A DNA stretch of 64,000 bases from Pogostemon cablin (lineage: Eukaryota > Streptophyta > Magnoliopsida > Lamiales > Lamiaceae). The position numbers and the translations under genes are program-made. The stretch lies in the NCBI GenBank assembly GCA_023678885.1, contig CM042979.1, forward strand, positions 19,583,513 to 19,647,512. Direction: 5' to 3'. A model generated the notes under the pieces. The model had not been told where the DNA came from. It did no database searches and worked only from the letters and a program-made list of their open reading frames with translations. How positions within the stretch are numbered: position 1 is the first letter of the stretch; each line of letters begins with the position of its first letter. This document shows, piece by piece, positions 12,581-23,762 of this stretch.

Positions 12581-12597
12581 CTGGTGGAAGATAGTCC

Positions 12598-12665
12598 TCA
12601 ATATTTGGGCGATCTAAATCTAATTCGGAGCTTGACTTGTTAAACTTTACTCATTTTCTTCTTCA
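12598..12665 (-). pseudogene. GPAT9-like first-exon fragment
   Basis: On the minus strand this encodes SSSELDLDRPNIEDYLPPG and is followed by a GT (a plausible donor). I recall the conserved N-terminus of plant glycerol-3-phosphate acyltransferase 9 as containing ELDLD-PNIEDYLPSG, close to the first intron. An ATG (atgagtaaagtt) lies just upstream but in another frame and is followed by a stop, so this copy cannot start normally. No acyltransferase HxxxxD block was seen downstream on the minus strand. This is most likely a captured or decayed fragment. The match is short, so confidence is moderate. Confidence 0.55.
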
Positions 12666-12699
12666 CCTTGTTCTCTGTATTCCTGCAATTGCAAAAATA

Positions 12700-14200
12700 C
12701 ACATCAGTATGTGTGCTTTTCTCACCCTCCCTACCTTAATTTGCAAGGTGGGACTGCCTGATTACAGTTACATCAGATGAAAACACATACTGATTTGTCG
12801 TGTGGCAGAAAGCCACAAACAGGAATATATCGCTTCTAAGCAGCTTTTTTGCAACTTACAACTTTGGCTTCGTTCACTATATCTCCTGGTTTAGGCTAAA
12901 AGCAAAATATTTGAAAAGAAATACAAATTCATTTAATAATAACTTTAACAATAAATATGATAAAGAAGATTATAATCGACGAATTGATAGCAGAAGTGAA
13001 AATCCTAGTCTATCAATCTTGCAATAAAATAGCAGTTAAGCAACTATTAGGTAACGTAAACTCAAATTACAGAAAGAGGGAAAATGTTATATATTGGCCT
13101 CAAAGAATTCTAGCTCGATTTCAAGTTTCTCCTTTGGTGCAGTGGAGGTTTCCAGGGGGCGCAGTAGCACAAGCAATGGAAAGTGGTCTCCCCCTCAAAA
13201 ATACTTGTAAAAACCCAGCATGCGTTAGATCAATCATCTTGATCTATGCATTTCACATGAGAGTTATTTCCAAGCTCACTCAGGGAATAATGGTTAGAAT
13301 GCTGGCCAAGAAACCCAATTTAACATTCTCACAAGCATTTTACCATATTTCTGCATTAAAAACTATAAAGTCTGTACATTTTTGCCTCAAATAATCTGGT
13401 TTCAATGAGAGGATGAGGACAATGATGCCTTACATTCTTCATTACAGTATATCATAAGGAAACAAAACCATGATGAATACCTATTCAATGATCCAATCCA
13501 AATAGAAACAACAGTAGACTACATCCTAATAAGAAATGGTAAAACTCATGAAGCCCTAACCGCCTAATTTTAAAAATAATGTGTCGTATTAAAAATTGCT
13601 TGCAATCATTTTAAACACCATAAACAAAAATTGAACAATAAAACGTTAAACCTCACGCTCACCATATTTGTATATCCAATACACAACCAACCCTACCTAT
13701 TTCTAAACATAATAAATCCATTTCTAAACTTCAATGCAGGAAGCTTTTGGAAAATTCAGAATCTTGTAAGTAGTTTTCTCGTACTGTATAGATGTAAAAC
13801 TCTTTCAAGTTATTACTATACATTGATCAAGAATTATGATCAATATGTGTTAATTAACTACATAGAGTTTTTGATATATTTAAGAGTTAACTAACACATC
13901 AAATATCAAGAATTACAATGGCATGCCATCATTCAATCTTTTGGCATAAAAAGATTCATGCAGATTGTTAGCAATTAAACTAAGATGAATCAGAGAAAAC
14001 TGGAAAAATTTACAATTACAGAGCAAAAGGGTAATCTCAGCGTGTTAAAAGGAGAGAAATAGTAAAAAGAAATCAATCAATTAAAAAAATTGCAAGTTTC
14101 AATTACACATGAAACACCAATAGAGTTCGTGTTAAAATCCAGGGCCACAATAAACACAAGAAATAAAAACCTCAAGAAATCAAATTAAAGTGGAAAAGGG
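12700..14200. other. Unassigned stretch between two gene fragments
   Basis: Short frames exist in several directions (the longest about 145 codons, at 12957-13394 +), but base composition and residue content do not look coding. The minus strand at about 13190-13090 reads KEKLEIELEFFEAN in one frame, which I cannot assign. Confidence 0.3.
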
Positions 14201-14207
14201 ATTACTC

Positions 14208-14402
14208 AGATGTAGCAACTTTAAAGATCTCCCCATCAGGGAGAGCATGATTACAGCCACTTTTGCACTGCAAACATCAGAAAGTTCACGGGCTCTTTTT
14301 CATATACTCTCACGCCTCCTCATCACCTCCAGCAGGTCTCTCAACTTCTCCTTCCTTTTTAGAGCCCAACCCATTTCTTCTATCTCAGAACCCATCAAGA
14401 AT
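14208..14402 (-). pseudogene. MADS-box first-exon pseudogene fragment
   Basis: Minus-strand translation gives KRARELSDVCSAKVAVIMLS, matching the MADS signature KKARELSVLCDAEVAVIMFS. It is preceded by EVMRRRESI, where MADS proteins have TFSKRRNGL. A TGA stop replaces the residue before KRAREL. The segment ends at a GT donor about 60 codons from a Met, as MADS exon 1 does. MADS factors are DNA-binding transcription regulators; this copy lacks the intact N-terminal MADS helix and no K-box exon was found nearby. It is therefore a decayed or captured exon. It lies on the same strand as the GPAT9-like piece 1.5 kb away. Confidence 0.65.
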
Positions 14403-14679
14403 CGGTGATTAGAAACCCCAATGGATCAACTCCTCAGTCTCCCTCACTCATAGACACCTGATAAAAAATTTCAGATACCAAGTAGGTAAAAAGAAAATTT
14501 GAAACTTCAGATGTACTACTTCACAAAGTTCATTAGCAAGAAGCACTAACTTCGGAAGAAAAAATTAATACAGTAGAAATGGAACAATAATCCATTGAAA
14601 AATATGGGAAGAATAAAATGAAATTCTCTCACATTTATACACAGCTAAAACAATCGGGCTTTCTAATTTTTATGCCATT

Positions 14680-14950
14680 GATAAGACTTTTTCGAAAGCC
14701 ACATTGACGGAAGTTTCCATGAAGGCGAGACGGCGGTTGGTAGCGAGGGTCTTGATTTTCATGCCGAATACTAACCTGCGCTAGAAGTTGAAGGTAGAGG
14801 CTGGGTACGCAGTGTTCTTGGAGGAGGAGGGAGACGGAGCAGGGCATGTGAAGAAGGAGGATGTAGTGGGGGTGAAGATGCTAGTCGGGGTGGCGCCGCC
14901 GGAGAGGTTAGCAGCCACGACGGCAGAGGATGCTGCAGCGGCCTGCTAAT
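14680..14950. other. GC-richer fragment of unknown origin
   Basis: This 270-bp block is much richer in GC than its surroundings. The minus frame gives a Ser/Thr/Ala-rich stretch (AAAASSAVVAANLSGG) resembling a plastid transit peptide, then a stop, then MKIKTLATNRRLAFMETS. The plus frame reads GVKMLVGVAPPERLAATTAE. Neither is recognised. It is probably an exon scrap of a host gene, like its neighbours at 12.6 and 14.2 kb. Confidence 0.35.
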
Positions 14951-15243
14951 TCAACCCTTACGCTCACGCCTCTCATTTCGCATTTTGTATTTTCGATTTT
15001 AAAAATTGATAAAAACTGACCTGCTTTGGAGATTTTGAATATAGCAGTCAGTGATGGAAATTGAAGCGTTCATTTCATTTAGATGATGTGTATTCCCAAA
15101 ATAATTTAAATTCAAATTACATCTGCAAGATTATAATGACTTTTTTGTTTCCCCATAAAAGTCTCTATTAATTCAAATTACTATTTCTAATTGAAAAGCT
15201 GAACTAATAAGGCAGCAAATCAAATTAATGATAGTTCTTGTGT

Positions 15244-15479
15244 GCCCCAGGGCATAGCTCAAGTGGTAGAGGGGAGGGTGGAAAGGCCTTCCAGCTGAGC
15301 TTGGTTGCTGCAGGGTGGGGGTTCGAATCTTGCCTTTGGCATTGATTTGGCCCCTTGCAAGCACAAGTTTAACAGTGAGCCCTCCCTATAAGCCACTTGA
15401 GGCACATCCTGCGATTTACCTCCTCCACCAATCCCCAGGGCAGGGGCGGTGGGGCCCCTAATGGTGGGGTCCACCATTC
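15244..15479 (+). mobile_element. tRNA-derived SINE with 17-bp target duplication
   Basis: It is flanked by a perfect 17-bp duplication, aatgatagttcttgtgt (15227-15243 and 15480-15496). The head has a pol III A box (tagctcaagtgg, 15255-15266) and a B box (ggttcgaatct, 15320-15330), as in tRNA-derived plant SINEs. The tail ends in 'tggggtccaccattc' without a long poly(A). Total length is 236 bp. The intact duplication suggests a fairly recent insertion. Confidence 0.92.
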
Positions 15480-15718
15480 AATGATAGTTCTTGTGTTAAT
15501 TCTTGCACACTCACCCATAAATTTCTCTCATCACGCTTCTACACGTCTGCGTGTACTATAACCAAAGCTCATATATTATTACTACTCACACTGATGATCC
15601 TTGAATATCCTTCTTCAGGCCTATTAATTAAGATTTTTTATTAAATTAATAATATTATATTTAGGGAAAGAAATTTAGGCAGGAAAGCAGCTCTTACTAT
15701 TTTTGGCAGACTTTTCTG

Positions 15719-15778
<60 letters not shown>
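15719..15778. repeat. (TA)n microsatellite
   Basis: A pure run of about 29 TA dinucleotides is present. Confidence 0.95.
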
Positions 15779-15781
<3 letters not shown>

Positions 15782-18350
15782 ATTAGTTAATTTTAATTAA
15801 CCTGCAGATTTTTTAGTTTGTATTCTAAGTTATATATTAAGGAACAGACGGTGTGTTACTCTAGAATGAAGCAACAAAAAGCAATTGTATTAATCTAATT
15901 GTGGAAGTTATAACAAAACACTTTAGGAAACATGTTGTTTTCCATTTTCTAAGTGTAACTTCTATATTTGATTTCATTTCAACTTCTTTTAGTTTATTCT
16001 TAAGTCTCATTTCAATCATTCAGATTCAACACTCTAAAATGTGTGTTTTCTAATATTTTTTATTTAATGTATGCATGATTATTGTTTGTCTAGTTAATAT
16101 TGTTGGAGCTGCTTACTCCTCGATTATTTAGGACATTCCAAGACACAGAAACTTAACTACTTATCAACCAACATTGAGAAGACAATATTCATCATAGATA
16201 AGTTTCTTAGCTATACAACAATATACTACATTTTTTTAAATATATTATGTATACATGATTAAGTTCTCGTTACATTATATTGGATTAGGATGGCTACCCA
16301 AAACCTGAACCCCAATGCCACTTATCCCAAATGCAATACTAATGCGTTATAATTTCCTAAAACTTTTATGGTTTACTATTCTGGAATTTTTTCATGAAAT
16401 TAACACAAAGAGGACTCTACATCATACATTTAAAAAAGTGAGATTTCAAACATAATACATGATTTTTCATGGAATTTCGTAGATTTCATTAACAACACAA
16501 TGTAATAAGCTAGTAAATTCATAATAAATTGTGCAATTAATTTAAAAAATATGTGTTTAGTCGGTTCTCTTCCTCTTATGGTTAATAGTGGAGCTTTTTG
16601 TTAGCATCCTCATTGATTCCATACTAATTTGCTCGTGAAATCTTTGTTGCTCTAACATAAACTTTGTGGTGCCTTCTTTTACTTCCTACCAAACTGAGTT
16701 GATCTACTATTCCTGGTTCTTCATCTTCATGCTCAAAATCTGACTTACTTTATGAATGATTGCCCATGGTTGTTCATCTAAATGTTTGCTTTTATATGCT
16801 CCAAACTGAATGAATAGTATCTTTTTGACTAATCCTCTTTAATGTTTATAGCATCATAGAAATGAATTTTTGAATATAGTCTCTAAAAAAAATAAGCAAC
16901 ATTTAGAGTATGTAAAGACTAAATATACATGTATATATATACTCAATGCTCAAGTAGTGAATGATGTAATTGCTTGTTGCACCAAGAAAAAGGGAATGGT
17001 GGGTAGGTAGCTAGGTGAATTGACTTTATTTTTTACCAGCATGCCTTTGAATCAAAAACTCTTATCATACAAAAAGGTTGTTTACGTATATACATTCATA
17101 TTCATATATGACATATATATATATGTGTGTGTGTCTTCTTGTATGAAATTCCACGAAATGAAAAACATGACATACATTGTTAAAGGTCAATAATTTTTCA
17201 TAAGTTATTCTTAAAAAAAACTACTAAAAGATAGTCCATGTGCAAGGAAAATCAAAATTTTCAATAGTAAGATATAGTCCATTTTAATTATAGTAAAGTT
17301 TTCTAATATTAAAGGTTGGCAAGATTGCTTATCATGATTAAATTGTTAGGTTATTTTCTTCAAGGGAGAAAAAAATGATAAGTTCATGTACTAAATTGTA
17401 CTTAATACTACTCAGCGAATTCACTTTTTTGTTGACTAATATATTTTGATAAATATTTTAGCAATAATTACTCAAGAACTATTCTACCTAAATTAAAAAA
17501 GATGTTTTTTTTAATTCATTAATTATTAATCTTAAAATTTCACTCTTTTTTTTCTCAAATAATAAGTAATATGCATTTTTTTATCATATCATAATATATT
17601 AAAAGTAGCTTAACAAGTGTTAACATTTTTTCTAACTTTGCCCTCACCTATATTCTTTTACTAAATTTTTAAATTTAAAAAGTAAATCCTTAATAATTAA
17701 TCAATACAATAATGTAAAATAACATCACTATAATATAGAGTATAAAAATTAAAACGTCCCTGCTATCAATGAGATGTATAAATATATCAGTTCCATATAG
17801 AGTACATAAATAAAAAACGTCCCTCCCATCAATGTGAAACTCATGTGTACCCAAAAGTATGTAAAAGATTGTTAACCTTAAAAATAAATATAACTCACAA
17901 TGAATCAATGTCATCAATCAATCTTAAGCAACCCTGCATGGTGAACCCAAGTCTCCAGCCAACACATCATCTGCTCCGCCCATCAAATCCTTCCAAGATG
18001 ACATTCCATCTCTTCCCATTAACAAGATGACTCTTCATCTACAAAACTAATAAAAAATCACAATAACAATAGTAATATAATAATTCAAAACAAAAACAAT
18101 TAAACTTTCAACTTATTAATTGTCATGATAAATGTATGCCTCTTGATATACTTCTCTTAAACTCATTCAACATTCCCTATAAAATCCAATGAGCTTTTTA
18201 TGTGTAACATTTGCAATCACCTCAAAAACTAATAGGCAAGTTTATGTATATATTTTCAATTAACTAGAATGATTCAATTCATTCATACAATATTTTATTT
18301 CAATTTATCTTGTGCATAACTAATTCTTTTATTCTAATGATCATTAGATC
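15779..18350. other. Unassigned AT-rich stretch
   Basis: No coding region or transposon ends are supported. There are minor features: a (TA/TG)n patch near 17117-17135 and two similar segments, 17730-17760 and 17797-17830, sharing 'aaaacgtccct.ccatcaatg'. Confidence 0.3.
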
Positions 18351-18419
18351 GAAACATGGAAGACAGGGTAATTCGGGAGTTGTCACCTTATGAAGTTGAA
18401 TATTGCATCAAACTAAGAA

Positions 18420-18810
18420 TTGCACGGAAGGGTTCGAGAGAAGTTTATCCTAAAGTGCACCGAAGGACATAAATTTTAAAATTCGTGTTATTTGATAGGG
18501 AGGTTTGAAATTCTTCTTTTTTAAACACAAATATTTACATTTCAGATTTGCAATTGTTGTTGATATTTGCACGGAAGGGTTCGAGAGAAGTTTATCCTAA
18601 TGTAGATTTTTTGAAAGTATACATGGTTTGAAAATTTTCAGTATCATGCCATTTTACTTATTATAAATATCTTAAATTTTAAATTGTAGATTTGCAATTA
18701 TTGTTGATATTAGTCTATATATGTGCATTTCATGGTTAATGCAGTTTTTTTAAAGTATACACGCGTTGCATTAGAACAATTTCAGTATCATGCCTTTTTA
18801 CTTATTACAA
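18420..18810 (+). repeat. Tandem duplication of about 145 bp within the RPA-like pseudogene
   Basis: The segment tgcacggaagggttcgagag plus flanking bases recurs 147 bp later (18421 and 18568). The following tttgcaattgttgttgata recurs at about 18548 and 18690, and the block with cagtatcatgcc recurs at about 18640 and 18783. So two to three diverged units lie just after the first exon remnant. Confidence 0.75.
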
Positions 18811-19306
18811 ATATCTAAAATCTAAAATAATAAAAAAAAATTGGATTCCATTGCACGACAGTAATAATTGCATAATTTTTAACCTTTATTTTTATGCATT
18901 TTGCTGAAATCGAATGATGAAGTAGGTTGAAAATATCATTTTGATAGTCTAACCTGATTCAGTCATCCCTATCTAATTAAAGTTGTTTCAACTCAAGATT
19001 TTACTAGGATAATATGCTTACCATTGTTTTGACAAAACAAAATATGAAAATTAATTATTGTTAATTGATTATTATTGATATTGGTTTAATCTTACTACTT
19101 TCTATTTAATTTAACAATCTGGACAATTCCCTATTTTTAAGGAACCTAAATAAATGCAAACTTGTTTAATGAGATCATTGACCAATTATATTACCGGCTA
19201 GAGAAGGTTCACTCTTATGATATATGGAAGGCCAATATAGGGGTTGTTAATGTGAAATTTCAAAGTGTAAATGAAAAGACAGAAATGGTCATCACAAAAG
19301 CAACAA

Positions 19307-21104
19307 TGTTGAGAGTGAAATAAGCGTGTTTTAGTGTCCAATTTAACACCTTTTTGATGAGAACTATTATCATATATTATCACAAGTATTTTATATTCAA
19401 TACATTTGAAAAAAAGGTGTAGTTGAGGTGTTTTGTTATGTTTTAGGCTGAAAAAGGATCAAAAGTGCAAAGTTGGAGAAAAGGTGCAATTTGTGCAATG
19501 ATGCTGAAAAACACACGTCAAATTTGTGTAATTTTTTTGTGTTTGTGTGGAGTTCTAAATTGGAAGTTTGATATATGGTTGGAAAGCCACAGAAGAGAGG
19601 ATCTTTTTGGCATAAAGAACTCCCCAATCGGATTCCAAACGAGAAAGTTATGATCAATGTGGTGACGTCGCGCAAGTTGTGCCGAACAGAATGGCTGTGC
19701 CACTTTGCATGACTTGTTACACCTTCAAATGTTGGATTTTCAGTGAGTTCTTTATATGATAGAAATCCAAGGAAAAGATAATCGCGTGAGCGTAAGAATC
19801 ACTCAAATTGGAGCTCGGATGTAGAAGTTATGCGCAAAACGGTGAGACTGCACAATGCAGCTCGACTAGCCGTTCGACCAAGGCCTCCCGTTCGAGCTGA
19901 ACCACTCTGGTTGAACAGGAACATGCAGATCTGATTTCGACGGGATTTTTACCTTCTGTTCATGAATTTTCGTGATTTCTAAGAAAAAGCCCATCCAAGG
20001 TCCATAAGGAGAGCTTACAAGTATTAAAGGGGATCATAGGGATTGAATTGATTGGAGAGAACCACAACACAATACTACACCCTACAAGGGGGGGTCACCC
20101 CCCAACCATCATCCACATCTTTTTCACCATCCATCCATCACTTTGAAGATTCGTCTGTGGAATCAAGATGAAAACTAAGAGGAGGATTCAAGATGGAGAA
20201 GGATGCGACGACGCCCACATCTAGGGTTTCCCCATGATTGTTCTTCACAACATCATGGACTAGAACCGTTTTCGTAGATCTAGGGTTTTGAAAGTTTTAT
20301 GAATTAATTAAACTCTCTTGTGTGTCCTCCGTACAACACTACTCGTGGATTGATTTAATATATGATTGTGCTTTCTTAATCCATATTCACGGTTGTTTTG
20401 TGCATCTTCAATTGGTATATAGAGTCTGAATATATATCTTGGTTGTGGATTGAGTGCGTTCACCGCTGAACAGGATTCCATGTTATGATTCTAAGTGAGG
20501 GGACTCCGAAACTTCATTAGAACTATTATATATGAATGCTTATTAATTGAATTGAATTCGGGTTAGTAAGCAGGATAAAGAGGGTAATTTTATAGTACCT
20601 ATAAAGGGAGATCATATCGGGTTAGATTCTATACGTAGGAATTAATTGATGCTGATAGTACCTAGAAAGGGGGTGAAATTACATCTCTTGCTCCAATGTT
20701 ATTCACACATGTTACACGCATATTTACTTATGTCTATAGAGTAGATTTGCATGGTTTAGTGATGCGTCCATAGTCCACAAGGCAGAGTCGGCCAGCATAT
20801 GAGAGGGAAGTTAAGTAGTAAAACTGGATTATCCTAGAGCTACTTATTCTCCTACTTGATACACTTTCGTATTCTTCTAGTATTTTATTTTATTTTATTT
20901 GTTAGTTTAATTAATTGTTTAGTAGTTGATAATTAAAATACTCAATCTTTATTGCCACAATCCGTCTTAATTAATTTAGTTAATAATTAAATTGATAATA
21001 CGACGTCCTTTGGGTTCGATATTTAACTTGATCGTTTGCTTAAGCTGCAACTGATATCCTTCATACTTGGAGATTAATTTTGCGTGCAAAAAAAATGCGC
21101 ATCA
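19307..21104 (+). mobile_element. Solo LTR, family 1, copy C (inside an RPA-like exon)
   Basis: It starts TGTTGAGAGTG and ends GCGCATCA. Flanks are aacaa (19302-19306) and aacta (21105-21109), a 5-bp duplication with one mismatch. Removing the LTR and one duplicate joins ...VITKA to TTIEEIEE in one reading frame. Like the other copies it holds an internal diverged duplication (19578-19690 against about 19760-19858) built on 'aaagccacagaagagagga'. Confidence 0.85.
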
Positions 21105-22530
21105 AACTACAATTGAAGAAATAGAAGAAAAATTTTTTTACAAGAAAGTGGCAGCTACTTTTGTGATGTTCAAGGACATCCTTGTTTATTCAGATACAAA
21201 CATAATGATATGTACTTTCTAAATTTTTCTTTAAATGTAAGATCATGTCATTTACAAAGCTGTATACTCTCTGTATCAAATAAATATCATTTACTAATAT
21301 AAAATTTCTTTTCAAAACATATGGAGATGTCATGGGTATGGTAGTCAAAGTAAATTCAGCATTCAATAAAAATGTGAAGAGGCCAATAGAACAGACAACT
21401 TACAAGCGTGAAATCATCCTTCTAGACCATATGTAAACACATGAGAACTTTTCATATGGGAATTATTAAAATTAACATTGTGTATCTTATGAAAAATTTT
21501 TTCTTGAAGTTCTATGTTCAAGTCCAACAAAATGCAGCTGAATTTATGGGGAGACTAAGCAAACAATGAAGGAGGAATCTTGGAACAATAGATAATGCTA
21601 AGGATAATAATAATTGCAGCGTTGAATGTCAAAGTTACCAAATATGCAGGTAAGTAATTCGTATTGTTTGTCAGATCAATTAATATTTGAATACATAAAT
21701 AAATAAAAAAATTGATAGAACATCATAAATATTTTTCCCCAAGGTAAAATTCATTTATCAACATCAAATGCTTGCATTGTTGAGATTCACCCACAATTTG
21801 AAGAAAATGAAGCTATTCAGAAAAAGTGCATAACTTTCATGCTCCGATTCTCTTTATATGTAGGATATTTAACCTGATTTATCTACATATATGTATATAT
21901 ATTTATTAAGAATGACTTTTGACACACCTTAGTTTTGTTTACTTTTTCCAGCTCTCAGAACTTAATAAATAAGAGGGGAATTAAACCAGATTTTAGGGCC
22001 TTCAAAAAGGATGTTAGAAGAGATTGAAGTGTCTTTAGATGACATCATTGCAAGTAGGGTTGATAAAATATTCTGTACTTTTATTGGAAAGATTGTAAAG
22101 GTTCAGAATAAGAACAACCCATGGTATGAGACATGCGTAAAGTGCAACCCAAGAGTATATCCAGAAGATTCAAATCAAATTGCCCCATGTACAAAATTTT
22201 TGGGTCACACGGAAGTATCTACTAAAATTGGACACAACCGATGGGCTCCATAAAGTGAGTTCAACACTTTTTAAAGTAGCTGAAAATATTATTGGGTGCT
22301 TTGTTACCAAATATGCTGAGAGCATTTTAATGGTATATGCACGTACTTAATAAAAAGATTTTGAATGCATTCCAATATTATATTTAGTTCTTTTAATTCA
22401 AATGTTTCACTTTTGCAGGCTGGAAAAAAGAAAATGTGCCCCTACTACCAAACTTTGGTGTGCACCGTAGGACAAAAGTATAAGTTCTTGGTGAAGATGG
22501 ATGAAAAAATAGAAAAGAAATGGCAAGAAA

Positions 22531-22934
22531 TAAATTGATAATAAATGAGGTAATGCAGATTGAAGGGAAAAAAGTTGGGGGGGTCTTCCTAAAAAAACCT
22601 AAAAAAGAAAACTGATAGGATTGATTAATGAAGAAGAAAGCGAAAAAATTCTACACTTTTTAGAAGGCTACAAGTTATACTTATGAACCTAAGATCTACC
22701 TTTAAGTTTCATAATTCAAACTGCAACACTTTATATTTCAAAATTAATATTTTGCTATTTTCTTTTAAATTCCTTATGCCCCTAGAAAGTCCTACGCTAT
22801 TGTCCCTTCAGAAATACTTTTTGTTTGGAAATTATCTTTGAGTTTTTGCTATATTTTTCATGATACTCTTGATACCTATTCTCTTGAAATTAATTTAGTA
22901 TATTTAATTAATTTAATGTACAACTCCGTCTCCT
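22531..22934. other. Unassigned AT-rich stretch
   Basis: This follows the last RPA-like remnant. Nothing else is recognised. Confidence 0.3.
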
Positions 22935-22949
22935 ATTATTGATAAAACT

Positions 22950-23540
22950 TTGCGAGTTATACGTGCTGCCCAAACTAATGCATCCTTGAAATCTCCCTCT
23001 AGGATGGATTTAGATGCGCTAACGGGTCAGATTGGTACTGTTTTGGATAAAACCCAAACTGCCACTATTGATTTGGATAAAAATGATACACCTACCATGC
23101 CTCCGGTAGTTCTACAAACTTCGGATGGTCACTCGTTAAAGCCGGATGATGCTCTTGGTTTTGATTCTAGGGATGCTGAGCACTTTAAAAAGGAAGTGGA
23201 ACATATAAATTATGTAACTCTTGACTTCCCTTCGCTATCACAGAATGATGAGATCAGAAGATCTTTTTTACTTAAAGAAAAGTGGAACGTGCCATGGATC
23301 CTGGCAAAACTGCTTACGCCTATGTCGACCGTTTCCCTGACCTCCCTTATGTTGAAGAGTTTTAAACTCTTCAAAGTAGTAAGGTCACTCAAAAAAAGGG
23401 GGTGCAACAAGAATTTCTTTCAACCATTATTGAAGCCTAACACTCGTCTACAAGTGAAGCTCAATATTTCAGGGACAAATCCGGTTGAAATCATGAAAGT
23501 AATGGCTGCCATGAACTTTAGAGAAGATCAAAATGGTTAA
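22950..23540 (+). CDS. Unidentified 196-codon ORF, possibly frameshifted
   Basis: This is one of the longest open frames here. It begins MRVIRAAQTNASLK and is hydrophilic and Asp-rich over its first 110 residues (DLDALTGQIGTVLDKTQ). After about residue 110 the +1 frame reads more like protein (GKTAYAYVDRFPDLPYVEEF), then the original frame resumes with NISGTNPVEIMKVMAAMNF. This suggests two compensating indels in an old gene. No family is recognised. It could be part of a transposon-encoded protein or captured host sequence. No signal peptide or membrane segment is seen. Downstream lies the GC-rich island. Confidence 0.35.
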   Translation: MRVIRAAQTNASLKSPSRMDLDALTGQIGTVLDKTQTATIDLDKNDTPTMPPVVLQTSDGHSLKPDDALGFDSRDAEHFKKEVEHINYVTLDFPSLSQNDEIRRSFLLKEKWNVPWILAKLLTPMSTVSLTSLMLKSFKLFKVVRSLKKRGCNKNFFQPLLKPNTRLQVKLNISGTNPVEIMKVMAAMNFREDQNG

Positions 23541-23762
23541 TTTTTTCTACAGGGCCGTCTGTTTGGTTCCTTTAAAGCCGTGTGTTTTGGCTTTCTTTTC
23601 AAACATCGTTATATCTACTATATCTGTACCACTCCCCTTTCTCTTTTTCTTTTATCTTTTATAATAATATTGCCTAATTTAATTAACTTAATGTAATCCA
23701 TTTAATAAATTTAGTAGATAAAATTCAAATTCGATAAAAATAGTATATCCAGCAGTAGATAC

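Larger units (their letters stand above)
18355..22530 (+). pseudogene. Replication protein A (RPA1/DUF223)-like pseudogene split by a solo LTR
   Basis: Collinear exon remnants match plant RPA 70-kDa-like proteins (single-stranded DNA-binding OB folds). 18363-18520: ELSPYEVEYCIKLRIARK, then a stop, then LKFVLFDRE (first OB fold). 19200-19306: VHSYDIWKANIGVVNVKF. 21105-21170: TIEEIEEKFFYKKV. 21530-21650: LNLWGD and ALNVKVTKYAGK. 21745-21830: IHLSTSNACIVEIHPQF. 22011-22200: the C-terminal domain with the zinc-binding pattern WYETCVKCNPRVYPED and then APCTK; its last Cys is lost. A last piece near 22470 reads QKYKFLVKMDEK. In-frame stops and the LTR at 19307-21104 disable it. The source may be a host RPA1 paralogue or a Helitron-borne RPA gene. 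Confidence 0.8.

Noticed and set aside
12090..12690. Complete GPAT9 gene on the minus strand
   Set aside because: Only one short exon matches, the upstream ATG is out of frame, and no later exon was found in 8.7-12.5 kb.
12957..13394. 145-codon + strand ORF
   Set aside because: Residue content and lack of any motif suggest a chance frame, in a region whose recognisable pieces are on the minus strand.
15244..15340. A genuine tRNA gene
   Set aside because: A and B boxes are present, but the sequence does not fold as a full cloverleaf, and the 17-bp duplication shows a SINE.
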